Of a stretch of DNA of 64,000 nucleotides, positions 50,325 to 59,990 are shown piece after piece (positions within the stretch are counted from its first letter, which is position 1; each line of letters opens with the position of its first letter). Where the stretch lies: NCBI GenBank assembly GCA_963605425.1, contig CAVCUQ010000002.1:33278-97277 (forward strand), in the 5' to 3' direction. A program made the translations under genes and the position numbers. This DNA is from JAEELC01 sp963605425. GTDB taxonomy: Bacteria; Bacillota_I; Bacilli_A; Acholeplasmatales; Anaeroplasmataceae. The notes under the pieces were generated by a model. The model was not told where the DNA came from and searched no databases. It was given only the letters and a program-made list of their open reading frames with translations.

Positions 50325-50548
50325 TTACAAACTTATGAAGTGGACAACATTTATATATACATTTTAAGCGAGAGTAGGATGGTGAAAGCTACTTAAATCA
50401 ATTTATATAAATTACTACCATGGAAGTGACATAGAAATATGCTCCGGGTGATCCGTTAAAGCTATAATTGAGGTGCAGTGTTTTAGATACTGAACTAAGG
50501 TGGTACCGCGAGTTAATTCGTCCTTAAATTTATTTAAGGATTTTTTTT
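50325..50548 (+). ncRNA. T-box leader, threonine-specific
   Basis: Contains the stem I element GCGAGAGTAGGATGGTGAAA (around 50369-50388) and the T-box sequence AAGGTGGTACCGCG (50497-50510), whose TGGT reads the tRNA 3' end. The probable specifier on the 3' side of stem I is ACC (50417-50419), a Thr codon, next to ACT (50414-50416). The terminator below completes the switch. Uncharged tRNA-Thr should allow thrS transcription. Confidence 0.93.
50521..50548 (+). terminator. T-box terminator
   Basis: TCCTTAAAT (50521-50529) pairs with ATTTAAGGA (50532-50540), followed by eight T. Confidence 0.9.
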
Positions 50549-50567
50549 ATTTTTAAAGGAGATTAAT

Positions 50568-52487
50568 ATGATTAAATTAACATTAAAAGATTCATCTGTT
50601 AAAGAAGTAGAAGAAGGTTTAAGTTACATTGAAATTGCTAAAAGTATTTCAGCTAGTTTTGCAAAAACTTGTGTAGCAGCTAAAGTTAATGGTAAACTTG
50701 CAAACTTATCTGATAAGGCTTTAGAAGATGAAAATCTAGAATTTATTACTAAGGATTCAAAAGAAGCTTTTGAAATTCTAAACCACTCATGTGCACATTT
50801 ACTTGCAAATGCTGTAAATGATTTATATCCAGGAAGCCAATTTGGTGTAGGCCCTGAAATTGAAGAAGGATTCTATTATGACATTAAATTTAAAGATCCT
50901 ATTCAACCTAGTGATTTAGCTAAGATTGAAAAGAGAATGGTTCAATTATCTAAGGCTAACGTTAAAATTACTCATGAAACTATGAGTAAAGAAGAAGCTC
51001 ATAAATTATTTGCAAATGACAAATATAAAACTGAATTAATTGACGCTGTTGAAGGTGACAATGTTGAAATTTATACTCAAGGTGATTATAAAGAAGTATG
51101 CCGCGGACCACATGTAATGTCTACTGGTGTTATTCAACATTTCAAACTATTATCAATTGCTGGTGCTTATTGGAGAGGTGACTCAAAGAATGAGCAATTA
51201 ACACGTATTTATGGTACTTGCTGGTTTACTAAAGAAGATTTAGAAAAGCAATTAGCTTTAATTGAAGATAGAAAAGAGAGAGACCATAGAAAAATTGGTA
51301 AAGACATGCAAATTTTCATGTTTGATGAACTTGTTGGTAAAGGATTACCAATGTATTTACCTAATGGATTTATTATTCGTCGTGCTTTAAGTGATTACAT
51401 TATGAATAAGGAATATGCTCTAGGTTATAAGCATGTTATGACTCCATCTCTTGGTAATGTTGAATTATACAAAACTTCAGGTCACTGGGCTCACTATAAG
51501 GATGATATGTTCCCTGCCATGGAATTAGATGATGAGGCTTATGTTTTACGTCCTATGAACTGTCCACACCACATGGTAATGTTTAAGTCAAAATTACATT
51601 CATATAGAGATTTACCAGTAAGAATTGCTGAAATTGCAAATGATTTCCGTTATGAAGCAAGTGGTGCTTTAACTGGTATTGAAAGAGCAAGAGCATTCTC
51701 TCAAAATGACTCTCATATTTTCGTTCGCCCTGATCAAATTGGTCAAGAATTTAAACAAGTATTAAATTTAATTCTTGATGTTTATAATGACTTTGGATTC
51801 AAAGATTATCAATTCCGTTTATCTTTAAGAGACCCTAAGAATACTGAAAAGTATTTCGGTAATGATGACTTATGGGAAAGAAGCGAGAATGAATTAAGAA
51901 GTGTATTAAAAGAACTTAACGCTTCTTACTATGAGGCTGAAGGTGAAGCTGCTTTCTATGGACCTAAGCTTGATGTACAAGTTAAGTCTGCAATCGGACA
52001 TGATGTAACACTTTCAACTATTCAACTTGATTACCAATTACCAGAACGTTTTGATTTAACTTACATTGATGAAAATGGTGCTAAGGCTCGTCCTGTAGTA
52101 ATTCATAGAGCTATTCTAGGTTCTCTTGATCGTTTCATTGCTTTCTTACTAGAAGAAACAAAGGGTGTATTACCTCTATGGTTAGCTCCTGTACAAACTA
52201 AGATTATTCCTGTAAATCTTGAATATCATAAAGAATACTGCGATAAGCTTGTAAATAAGTTTATTAGATCAGGTATTAGATTTGAAACAGATTACAGAGA
52301 AGAAAAACTTGGTAAGAAGATAAGAGAAGCTCAAATTGCTAAAATTCCTTATCAACTTGTAATTGGTGATGAAGAAGTTAAAAACAATACTGTAACTTAC
52401 AGAGAATATGGTAAGACAGAACAAACTACAGTTACAATTGATGAATTTATCGCTTTAATTAATGAAAGAGTATCATCACATAAATAA
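50568..52487 (+). CDS. thrS: Threonyl-tRNA synthetase
   Basis: Charges tRNA-Thr; class II synthetase. The 639-residue protein has an N-terminal TGS domain (about 1-62), the editing domain with HSCAHLLANAVNDLYPG, the catalytic core with VLRPMNCPHHMVMFKSKLHS (zinc ligand Cys in MNCPHH) and IHRAILGSLDRFIAFLLEE (motif 3), and the anticodon-binding domain. Complete and of standard length. Controlled by the T-box leader. AAAGGAG precedes the ATG; the M16C gene starts nine bases after the stop. Confidence 0.98.
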   Translation: MIKLTLKDSSVKEVEEGLSYIEIAKSISASFAKTCVAAKVNGKLANLSDKALEDENLEFITKDSKEAFEILNHSCAHLLANAVNDLYPGSQFGVGPEIEEGFYYDIKFKDPIQPSDLAKIEKRMVQLSKANVKITHETMSKEEAHKLFANDKYKTELIDAVEGDNVEIYTQGDYKEVCRGPHVMSTGVIQHFKLLSIAGAYWRGDSKNEQLTRIYGTCWFTKEDLEKQLALIEDRKERDHRKIGKDMQIFMFDELVGKGLPMYLPNGFIIRRALSDYIMNKEYALGYKHVMTPSLGNVELYKTSGHWAHYKDDMFPAMELDDEAYVLRPMNCPHHMVMFKSKLHSYRDLPVRIAEIANDFRYEASGALTGIERARAFSQNDSHIFVRPDQIGQEFKQVLNLILDVYNDFGFKDYQFRLSLRDPKNTEKYFGNDDLWERSENELRSVLKELNASYYEAEGEAAFYGPKLDVQVKSAIGHDVTLSTIQLDYQLPERFDLTYIDENGAKARPVVIHRAILGSLDRFIAFLLEETKGVLPLWLAPVQTKIIPVNLEYHKEYCDKLVNKFIRSGIRFETDYREEKLGKKIREAQIAKIPYQLVIGDEEVKNNTVTYREYGKTEQTTVTIDEFIALINERVSSHK

Positions 52488-52496
52488 GGTGAATTA

Positions 52497-55358
52497 ATGA
52501 ATGATAATTATATTAAACTAAGTGAAGAATATCTTGATAATGTTGATTCATATGCAGTTTTATATAGTCATAAACAAACAAAAGCTAGGGTCGTTACAAT
52601 AAAATGTGATGACCCTAATAAGGCTTTCTGCATAACATTCAAAACTGCACCAACATCAAGCAAAGGTATACCGCATATACTTGAGCATTCTGTATTATCT
52701 GGTTCTAAAAAGTATCCTTTAAAAGATCCATTTAACGTCTTAATGAAAACTAGTGTTAATACTTTTTTAAATGCTTTTACAGAAAGCGATAGAACAAGTT
52801 TTCCAGTTGCTAGTTGTAATTTAAAGGATTTTAAAAATTTAACTGATGTCTATTTAGATGCAGTATTCAATCCTTTGATTTATGATAAGGAAGAGATTTT
52901 CCTAACTGAAGGTTGGCATTATGAAATCGAAAATAAGGATGAACCAATTAAGATTAATGGTGTTGTTTATAACGAGATGAAGGGTACAAGTTCTGAAACT
53001 TCTTTCCTAATTTCTAATAAAATTAAAGAAGCTTTATTCCCTAACACATGTTACGCATTTGAATCTGGTGGAGACCCTAAAGAAATACCAAATTTATCAA
53101 GAAGTGAATTCTTAGAATTCCATAAAAATCATTATCATCCTTCTAACTCACTAATCTTCCTTTATGGTGATCTAGATATGGAGGAAAGACTTGACTATTT
53201 AGATAAGGAATATTTATCCAAATATGAATATTTAAAACCACTTGAGGCTAAACTTTTTGAAAATGAATTCAAAGAAACAAAGTTCATTGAGTCAGAATAT
53301 CATGTCTCAAACTCACAAGAAGTGGAAAATGAATATATTTATTCATTAAATATAGCTTTTAATGAGAGATTAAATCCTCTTGATGACCTTGCAATGGTTA
53401 TTCTTCTAACTTACCTATTTAAAACAGAAAAAAGTAAGGTTAAAAGAAGAATGGCAAGTGAAGATATTACCGTTAATTTCACTACTAGTTATTCTAATGA
53501 TTTGAAACAACCATATGTATCGCTTATAGCTTTATCAGCTAAAAAGAATAAACTAAATGATTTCCTCAATATAATTAATGAAGAATTAAACAATATTGTT
53601 TCAAATGGTATTAATAAAGAAGAAATTAAATCTATTATTGATTTCCTTGAATTTGATGATAGAGAAGATAATAGAGGAACTAATAAGGGTATTGAATATT
53701 TCCTTGATATTATGCCTGGTCTAGTTTATGAGGATGAAGATCCTTTTGTATCTTTAAAGAGTTTAAAATATTATGATATTTTAAGAAACAAACTTGATAC
53801 TGATTACTATATAAATTTAATTAATAAATATTTAGTTAATAATAATCATAAAGCTGTAGTTTCTTTAGTTCCAACTTTTAAAAAGGAAGAAAATAGAGAA
53901 GAAATCAAACTTTCTGAATTTAAAAGTAAATTAACTGATAAAGAGTTAGATGACTTAATTAATAAAACTTATAATTTGAAGGAATATCAAGATCAAGAAG
54001 ATTCAAAAGAAGATTTAGATAAACTTCCTAAATTAACACTTTTAGATATTGAAGAAAACCCTGTTAAATATAATTTAGAAGAAACACTAGATAATGTTTA
54101 CTTATCTGAATATTTTACAAAAGATATAATCTATAAGAAGTATTTCTATAAGATTAGTAATGTATCACGTGATACGCTTCAATATATTAAATTACTTGAA
54201 ATGTTAATTGGTGATATTGATACTAAAAATAGTAGTTTTGAAACTATTGAACAAGAATTACTTAAATCAACAGGTGATATTAACTTCAAATTTAAACTAA
54301 TAACTAAAAAGAATAGAGAGTTTGATTTATATTTTGTATGTGAATTTTCTTATTTAGCAAGTAAATCAGCTAAAGCTAATAAAATAGTTGAAGAGATATT
54401 ATTTGACTCTGTATTTACTAATACTAATAGAATTAAAGAATTAATTGTTAAGCAATATAATAGAAAGAAGAAAAATATTGTATCTTCAGCTAATACATAT
54501 GCCCGAGTTCGTGTGCTTTCTTATTCAAGTAAGGCTTATAGCATTGATGAAGACATTAGAGGTATTAATTTCTATTATTTCTTAAAAGATATAGTTAAAA
54601 ACTTTGATGATAATAAAGAAAATATCATATCTAAGCTTGAAACTATTTTTAATAAAATATTTAAATCTAATGCTTTAATTCATTTAACTTGTTCAAAAGA
54701 AAATTATATGCTTGAGGAAAGTGCTATTTTAAATTTCAAAAATAAGTTAGGAAATCCTTGCGATTTTAATGAAAGTTACGATTTTAAACCTAACTTTTTA
54801 AATGAAGCATTTATAATCCCTTCTAATGTTAATTTTATAGCTTGTGGTAAAGAAATAAATAAGAATTTTGATATTACATCAGGCCTTGTTGACTCTTTTG
54901 TAACTAATTCTTATCTTTGGGATAATATTAGAATTAAAGGCGGAGCCTATGGAGCTTATCTTTTAAGTGGATCGTATAGTAATGCTGTTGTAGCCCAAAG
55001 TTATGATGATCCTAACATTTTTAATACTATAGTTACATTTAAGAACATAAGCAAATACCTAAAAGAATGCGAGATTAGTGAAGAAGAACTTAACAAACTT
55101 AAAATTACCATGCTTTCTATAAAACCAGAAGAAGCTAAAGAAAAGGGAAGAAATGCTATTACATCTTTCTTAAATGATACAACATACGAAGAAAAGTGTC
55201 AAAATAGAAAAAAAGTTATCAATCTTACTTTAGATGATTTAAAGACTGTCTATGATATTTATGATGAAGCTTTTAAAGATGATGCACTTTGTGTATTAGG
55301 CAGTAAAGATAGTATTCAAAAGAATAAAAAACTATTCAAAGAAATTAAAACTTTATAA
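52497..55358 (+). CDS. M16C-family zinc metallopeptidase (presequence protease-like)
   Basis: A 953-residue insulinase-type protease of the M16C/PreP branch. The inverted zinc motif HxxEH is H60-ILE-H64, followed by SVLSGSKKYPLKDPFNVLMK and the distal Glu in VVYNEMKGTSSE. The C-terminal half carries the substrate-clamping Arg/Tyr region (GGAYGAYLLSGSY). These single-chain peptidases degrade short peptides in a closed chamber. No signal peptide. It follows thrS by nine bases, so it is probably on the same T-box-controlled transcript. Confidence 0.93.
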   Translation: MNDNYIKLSEEYLDNVDSYAVLYSHKQTKARVVTIKCDDPNKAFCITFKTAPTSSKGIPHILEHSVLSGSKKYPLKDPFNVLMKTSVNTFLNAFTESDRTSFPVASCNLKDFKNLTDVYLDAVFNPLIYDKEEIFLTEGWHYEIENKDEPIKINGVVYNEMKGTSSETSFLISNKIKEALFPNTCYAFESGGDPKEIPNLSRSEFLEFHKNHYHPSNSLIFLYGDLDMEERLDYLDKEYLSKYEYLKPLEAKLFENEFKETKFIESEYHVSNSQEVENEYIYSLNIAFNERLNPLDDLAMVILLTYLFKTEKSKVKRRMASEDITVNFTTSYSNDLKQPYVSLIALSAKKNKLNDFLNIINEELNNIVSNGINKEEIKSIIDFLEFDDREDNRGTNKGIEYFLDIMPGLVYEDEDPFVSLKSLKYYDILRNKLDTDYYINLINKYLVNNNHKAVVSLVPTFKKEENREEIKLSEFKSKLTDKELDDLINKTYNLKEYQDQEDSKEDLDKLPKLTLLDIEENPVKYNLEETLDNVYLSEYFTKDIIYKKYFYKISNVSRDTLQYIKLLEMLIGDIDTKNSSFETIEQELLKSTGDINFKFKLITKKNREFDLYFVCEFSYLASKSAKANKIVEEILFDSVFTNTNRIKELIVKQYNRKKKNIVSSANTYARVRVLSYSSKAYSIDEDIRGINFYYFLKDIVKNFDDNKENIISKLETIFNKIFKSNALIHLTCSKENYMLEESAILNFKNKLGNPCDFNESYDFKPNFLNEAFIIPSNVNFIACGKEINKNFDITSGLVDSFVTNSYLWDNIRIKGGAYGAYLLSGSYSNAVVAQSYDDPNIFNTIVTFKNISKYLKECEISEEELNKLKITMLSIKPEEAKEKGRNAITSFLNDTTYEEKCQNRKKVINLTLDDLKTVYDIYDEAFKDDALCVLGSKDSIQKNKKLFKEIKTL

Positions 55359-55367
55359 AAAGAAGAG

Positions 55368-55399
55368 GACTTGTAAATTTTATTTATGAGTCTTTTTTT
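55368..55399 (+). terminator. Terminator after thrS-M16C
   Basis: GACTTGTAAAT (55368-55378) pairs with ATTTATGAGTC (55382-55392), TTT loop, then seven T. Confidence 0.85.
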
Positions 55400-55441
55400 G
55401 ATGAATATTAAATGTCAACTATTTAAATTAAAATTGTAATA

Positions 55442-55450
55442 TGATAAAAT
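55442..55450 (+). promoter_or_regulatory. Extended -10 promoter of the SNF2 gene
   Basis: TG-A-TAAAAT with TAAAAT at 55445-55450 and a weak -35 TTTAAA at 55422-55427. The same TG-A-TAAAAT form precedes the glycan and fak operons. Confidence 0.5.
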
Positions 55451-55499
55451 ATTTAAGTTAGAAAATTTATAAAATATTATTATTGTGGATGGTGAATTT

Positions 55500-58400
55500 A
55501 TGTCAAAAATTGAAATTTCGGAAATTAGAAATTCTGCTGATTCTCTAAAAGCCTTAAATGAAGGATATAAATTATATCAAAATCATAATTATGAAGATTT
55601 TGAATTCGATATTATTAAGATTCCTACATTATCTTTTATTGGAAGAGCAGTCTTTGGTGATGAAAAAGTTGAACTTAACTATGGTATTAATAAATCTGTT
55701 AAGGGTAATTGTAATTGCAATCTAAAAGGTCTATGTGAACATGAAATATGTTTATTCTTTTTGATTAGAGATAAATTAAATACGTTATTTTCATCTAAAG
55801 AAAGTGAAGAAGAATTCTTTGATACAGCTCGTCAAGATGAGTTCATGCAAGATTTAATGGAAATTAATATCTTAAGAAACGTATTTGAATATATTTTAAG
55901 ACCTATTATCTATTTCAAAAATGATAGATTACAATTAAAACTTGAATTCTATGCTAGAGATTCTAAGGTGGAAATTCATAATATCTTAGCTTTACTTTAT
56001 TATTTAGATAATAAAAAGGATTTAGTTGTTGATAATAAGAAATATACTCTAGAATATAAATATTTTGATAAAGAATCTAGACAAGTAATAGATATGCTTT
56101 ACTTAATTAAAGATTCTTTAAAGACTGATGAATGTAATGATTTAACACGTCTAGACCTTATGTATTGTGAAGTTCCTTTTGAAATTTTAAACTTTATGAC
56201 TAATTCTAAGTTGAACCATATTTATTATTACAATGGTACTTATGAAATGAAGGAAACTGTTAAACATGAACTTCCTCAAATTAAATTATTACTAGATGCA
56301 AGTGAACTTACTGTATCTAATAATGATTTTAAAATTGTTATTACAAAATCAAATTCATTTGTATTTGAAGCAGATAGTATCTATGTTCTAGGTTCTAATG
56401 ATTTAATGATGGCTACCTTACTTAAATACTTAGAAAATGGTAAACCATTAAAATTAAATAAGAATAATAGAGAAATATTTATGAATAATTTCTATCCTCT
56501 ATACAAGAATTTAGTTTCTACATTTGATAATGATACAAGAGAAGAAATTATAATTAATACTTACCTAAATTATGATAAAGGTGCTTTAACACTTAAATAC
56601 GATGGTGACTTTAAAGATGATATCTTCTATTTAAAGAAGAAGAATTATAAGTTACTTGTTAGAAATTTAGGATTTACTAAATCTAATGGTTATAAGATTA
56701 ATGATTTTGATACTATTTGTAATATTTTAAATACTAAACTTGATTTATTTAAAGAATTTGGTGAACTATATATTTCCGATTCTATTAAGAATCAAAAATT
56801 CTATAAGATGAATTCTAGTAAATTAAAGTTCCATTTAACAGGTTCTATTATTACTCTAACATTTGATGGTATGCATTTTAATGCAAGAGAATTAAAAGAT
56901 ATATTAATTGCTTATAAAGAAAATAAGCATTATGCATTACTAGAAAATGGTTCTATTATATCAATTGATAAGGATACAGCTGAATTATTTACTAAATTAG
57001 TTACTGAACTTGGTGTTGAAAATATTTCTGATAATATTGAAGTGCCTCTATACCAAGCTTACTTTATTTCCTCTAGATATAAGGATTTAATTGAATCTAA
57101 TCAATTACTTGATAAGTTTAGTAGTGATATTATTAACTACAATAATATTGAATATGAACTTGATGATTCTATTAAACAATACTTAAGAGATTATCAAATT
57201 CAAGGATTTAAATGGCTTAAGATATTATCAAGTTATAATCTAGGTGGTGTGCTAGCTGATGACATGGGTCTTGGTAAAACACTTGAAGTTATAGCTTTAA
57301 TTGATACTTTCTATAAAGAAGGATCAAGCATTGTTGTAGCACCTACAAGTTTAATCTTTAACTGGGAGATGGAATTTAAGAAGTTTGCGCCTCAAATACC
57401 AGTAACAGTTATATATGGTTTATCTAGAAGTGCTGAAGCTATTAAAGAGGCTTATGATAGAAAATGTGTACTTATTACATCATATGAATCTTTAAGAATG
57501 GATATTGATAAATATAATGGAATGAAGTTTAAGACTATTATTGTTGATGAAGCTCAATTTATCAAGAATCCTGATGCTTTAAAGACTTTAGCTTGTAAAA
57601 AACTTAAGAGTGAATCTAGATTTGCACTTACTGGTACTCCAATTGAAAACTCTTTAATGGATTTATGGAGTATATTTGATTTCATTTTACCAGGTTATAT
57701 GAAGTCTAAGAGAGAATTTGCAAAGATGTATGATAATGTCTTAGATAAGGAATTATTACAAGAATTAAATAAGAAGAGCAGTCCATTTATCTTACGTAGA
57801 TTGAAATCTGATGTTCTTGACTTAAAAGAAAAGATTGAAATCTATGCTTACTCTGAAATGTCTGTTGAAGAGAGAAAACTATATGAGAAATATTTACATG
57901 AAGCTCAAAATGAACTTGTAAATGACGATTATCAAATTTCTCATGTATTAAGTTTATTAACTCGTTTAAGAGAACTTGCTTGTGAACCTAGACTTTTCCT
58001 TGATGATGTTAAATGTAAGAACTCTAAATTAGAAATGCTTATTGATATTGTTGAAGAAAAGATTGATGATGATCATAAGATGCTTATTTTCTCTCAATTC
58101 ACATCAATGTTTGGATATATTGAAGCAGAACTTGAAAAGAAGGGTATCAAATACCTAGAACTAACTGGTAAGACTCAAGCTGAAGAGAGAATTGCATTAG
58201 TTAATGAATTTAATTCTAATAAAGATATTAAGGTATTCTTAATTTCTCTAAAAGCTGGTGGTACTGGTCTTACTTTAACAAGTGCCGATACTGTTATTCA
58301 CTATGACCCATGGTGGAATTTAGCTGCTATGAACCAAGCAACTGACAGAGCTTATAGAATTGGTCAAGAAAGACAAGTTAATGTTATTAAATTAATTAAT

Positions 58401-58529
58401 AAAGATACTATTGAAGATAGAATAGTTGAACTTCAAAATAAGAAACAAATGCTTACTAAAGAAGTTATTTCTGAAGATGATTTCTTTAATAAATTATCTA
58501 AAGAAGACATTAAAAATTTATTTAAATAG
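55500..58529 (+). CDS. SNF2/RapA-type helicase with SWIM zinc finger
   Basis: The frame opens at GTG 55485, but GGTGA at 55491-55495 supports ATG 55500 (1009 residues). The N-terminal SWIM finger has CNCNLKGLCEHEICLFF. A linker of about 450 residues matches the SNF2-associated (SNF2_assoc-like) region of bacterial proteins. The ATPase core has LADDMGLGKTLEVIAL (motif I), IIVDEAQFIKNP (II), ALTGTPIENSLMDLW (III), SLKAGGTGLTLTSADTVIHY (V) and QATDRAYRIGQ (VI). Such proteins are dsDNA translocases of unclear cellular role, possibly transcription-related. Short phosphodiesterase and methyltransferase genes follow closely. Confidence 0.93.
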   Translation: MSKIEISEIRNSADSLKALNEGYKLYQNHNYEDFEFDIIKIPTLSFIGRAVFGDEKVELNYGINKSVKGNCNCNLKGLCEHEICLFFLIRDKLNTLFSSKESEEEFFDTARQDEFMQDLMEINILRNVFEYILRPIIYFKNDRLQLKLEFYARDSKVEIHNILALLYYLDNKKDLVVDNKKYTLEYKYFDKESRQVIDMLYLIKDSLKTDECNDLTRLDLMYCEVPFEILNFMTNSKLNHIYYYNGTYEMKETVKHELPQIKLLLDASELTVSNNDFKIVITKSNSFVFEADSIYVLGSNDLMMATLLKYLENGKPLKLNKNNREIFMNNFYPLYKNLVSTFDNDTREEIIINTYLNYDKGALTLKYDGDFKDDIFYLKKKNYKLLVRNLGFTKSNGYKINDFDTICNILNTKLDLFKEFGELYISDSIKNQKFYKMNSSKLKFHLTGSIITLTFDGMHFNARELKDILIAYKENKHYALLENGSIISIDKDTAELFTKLVTELGVENISDNIEVPLYQAYFISSRYKDLIESNQLLDKFSSDIINYNNIEYELDDSIKQYLRDYQIQGFKWLKILSSYNLGGVLADDMGLGKTLEVIALIDTFYKEGSSIVVAPTSLIFNWEMEFKKFAPQIPVTVIYGLSRSAEAIKEAYDRKCVLITSYESLRMDIDKYNGMKFKTIIVDEAQFIKNPDALKTLACKKLKSESRFALTGTPIENSLMDLWSIFDFILPGYMKSKREFAKMYDNVLDKELLQELNKKSSPFILRRLKSDVLDLKEKIEIYAYSEMSVEERKLYEKYLHEAQNELVNDDYQISHVLSLLTRLRELACEPRLFLDDVKCKNSKLEMLIDIVEEKIDDDHKMLIFSQFTSMFGYIEAELEKKGIKYLELTGKTQAEERIALVNEFNSNKDIKVFLISLKAGGTGLTLTSADTVIHYDPWWNLAAMNQATDRAYRIGQERQVNVIKLINKDTIEDRIVELQNKKQMLTKEVISEDDFFNKLSKEDIKNLFK

Positions 58530-58537
58530 AGGTATTT

Positions 58538-59077
58538 ATGAAAGTTTTATTTGCATCTGATATTCATGGTAGTTTTTACTACGCACAAAAATTAGTTGAA
58601 GAATTTAAAAATGGTTCATATGATAAATTAGTCTTACTTGGAGATATTTTATATCATGGACCTAGAAATGACCTTCCTTTAGAATATAATCCTAAGAAGG
58701 TTATCCCTCTGTTAAATGAAATTAAAAATAGTATTTTATGTATTAATGGTAATTGCGATGCGGAAGTAGATCAAATGGTACTTGAATTTCCTATTGTTAA
58801 AGAAGGTTTTATTTTAGTTAATGGTATTACTTATTATTTAACTCATGGTCATATTCATAATCCTTCAAATCCTTTAAATGTATCAAATGGAGTTGTTTTA
58901 TATGGACATACTCATGTAATAAAAGATGAAGTAGTAAACGGAGTTCATTATATTAACCCAGGTAGTACATCTATTCCCAAACAAATTATGCATCACTCTT
59001 TTGGTGTTATTGAGGAAAATACTGTAAAAGTATTTGATTTAGAAACAAAAGAAGAATTACTTAAAGTGGTATTATAA
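58538..59077 (+). CDS. YfcE/MJ0936-family metallophosphodiesterase
   Basis: A 179-residue calcineurin-like phosphoesterase. Metal-binding blocks: FASDIHGS, VLLGDILYHGPRND, NGNCDAEVD, THGH and YGHTH, followed by NPGSTSIP. This is the pattern of YfcE, which hydrolyses phosphodiesters in vitro with unknown physiological substrate. AGAGG precedes the ATG. It overlaps the next gene by one base. Confidence 0.93.
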   Translation: MKVLFASDIHGSFYYAQKLVEEFKNGSYDKLVLLGDILYHGPRNDLPLEYNPKKVIPLLNEIKNSILCINGNCDAEVDQMVLEFPIVKEGFILVNGITYYLTHGHIHNPSNPLNVSNGVVLYGHTHVIKDEVVNGVHYINPGSTSIPKQIMHHSFGVIEENTVKVFDLETKEELLKVVL

Positions 59078-59961
59078 TGATTACTAAAGAAGAATTAACT
59101 AATTTAATTAGTAAAGATTATGATAACTATAATGAAATTATAGAAGGGCTTTTAGAAAAGAGATATTCTAGTTTTAGAGTTAATAATTTAAAAAGTAGTT
59201 ATATAGAAATAGAAGAGATACTTAATAATTTAAATATTAAGTATTCTCATCCTTCATTTTCAGTTGATGCATTTATAATTGAAGATACCTTAAATTTAAG
59301 TGAACTAGATATTGTTAAAACAGGTAAAGTATATTTGCAAAGTTTATCAAGTCAAATACCTGCTTTATTCCTTGATTTAGAATCATCAAATGATATTCTT
59401 GATATGTGTGCAGCTCCTGGCGGAAAGACTTGTCAGATTGCATCTATAACAAAGGATAAGAAGAATATTATGGCTTGTGAAGCTAATAAAATAAGATCAG
59501 AAAGACTTAAATATAATCTTAATCTTCAAGGTGTAACTAAGTGTAATGTGCTTCTATGTGATTCTAAAAAGTTAGATAGTTTCTTTTCCTTTGACACTAT
59601 TTTACTTGACGCACCTTGTTCTGGAAGTGGTACTATCAATTTAAGATATGATAAGGATTTAAAATCATTTTCATATCAATTAGTAGAAAACTCTTCTAAA
59701 ACTCAAAAGTTATTACTTAAGAAAGCCTTAGAAATTCTTAAAAAAGGTCATACTATGGTTTATTCTACATGCTCTATCTTAAAAAAAGAGAATGAAGAAG
59801 TTTTAAGAAGCGTTCTAGGCAAGAATGTAGTTATTGAACCTATTAATATTGATATTAATGAAAAATATCTATTAAAAAGTGATATTGATGGAGTATTAAC
59901 ATTTAAACCAAGTAAATATTATGAAGGTTTTTTTGTGGCTAAATTAAAGAAAATAGCTTAA
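59077..59961 (+). CDS. RNA m5C methyltransferase, RsmB/NSUN family (short form)
   Basis: A 294-residue SAM-dependent methyltransferase. Motif I is LDMCAAPGGKTCQIASI; motif IV DAPCSGSGTINLR and motif VI VYSTCSILKKENEEVL carry the two catalytic cysteines. The N-terminal segment (about 1-90) is too short for the NusB-like domain of RsmB. The C-terminal PUA-type domain of RsmF is also missing, so this is the minimal core form. Probably acts on rRNA; site unknown. The ATG overlaps the phosphodiesterase stop. Confidence 0.9.
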   Translation: MITKEELTNLISKDYDNYNEIIEGLLEKRYSSFRVNNLKSSYIEIEEILNNLNIKYSHPSFSVDAFIIEDTLNLSELDIVKTGKVYLQSLSSQIPALFLDLESSNDILDMCAAPGGKTCQIASITKDKKNIMACEANKIRSERLKYNLNLQGVTKCNVLLCDSKKLDSFFSFDTILLDAPCSGSGTINLRYDKDLKSFSYQLVENSSKTQKLLLKKALEILKKGHTMVYSTCSILKKENEEVLRSVLGKNVVIEPINIDINEKYLLKSDIDGVLTFKPSKYYEGFFVAKLKKIA

Positions 59962-59990
59962 AAATAAAATTATATCTATAGGAGGTATTT

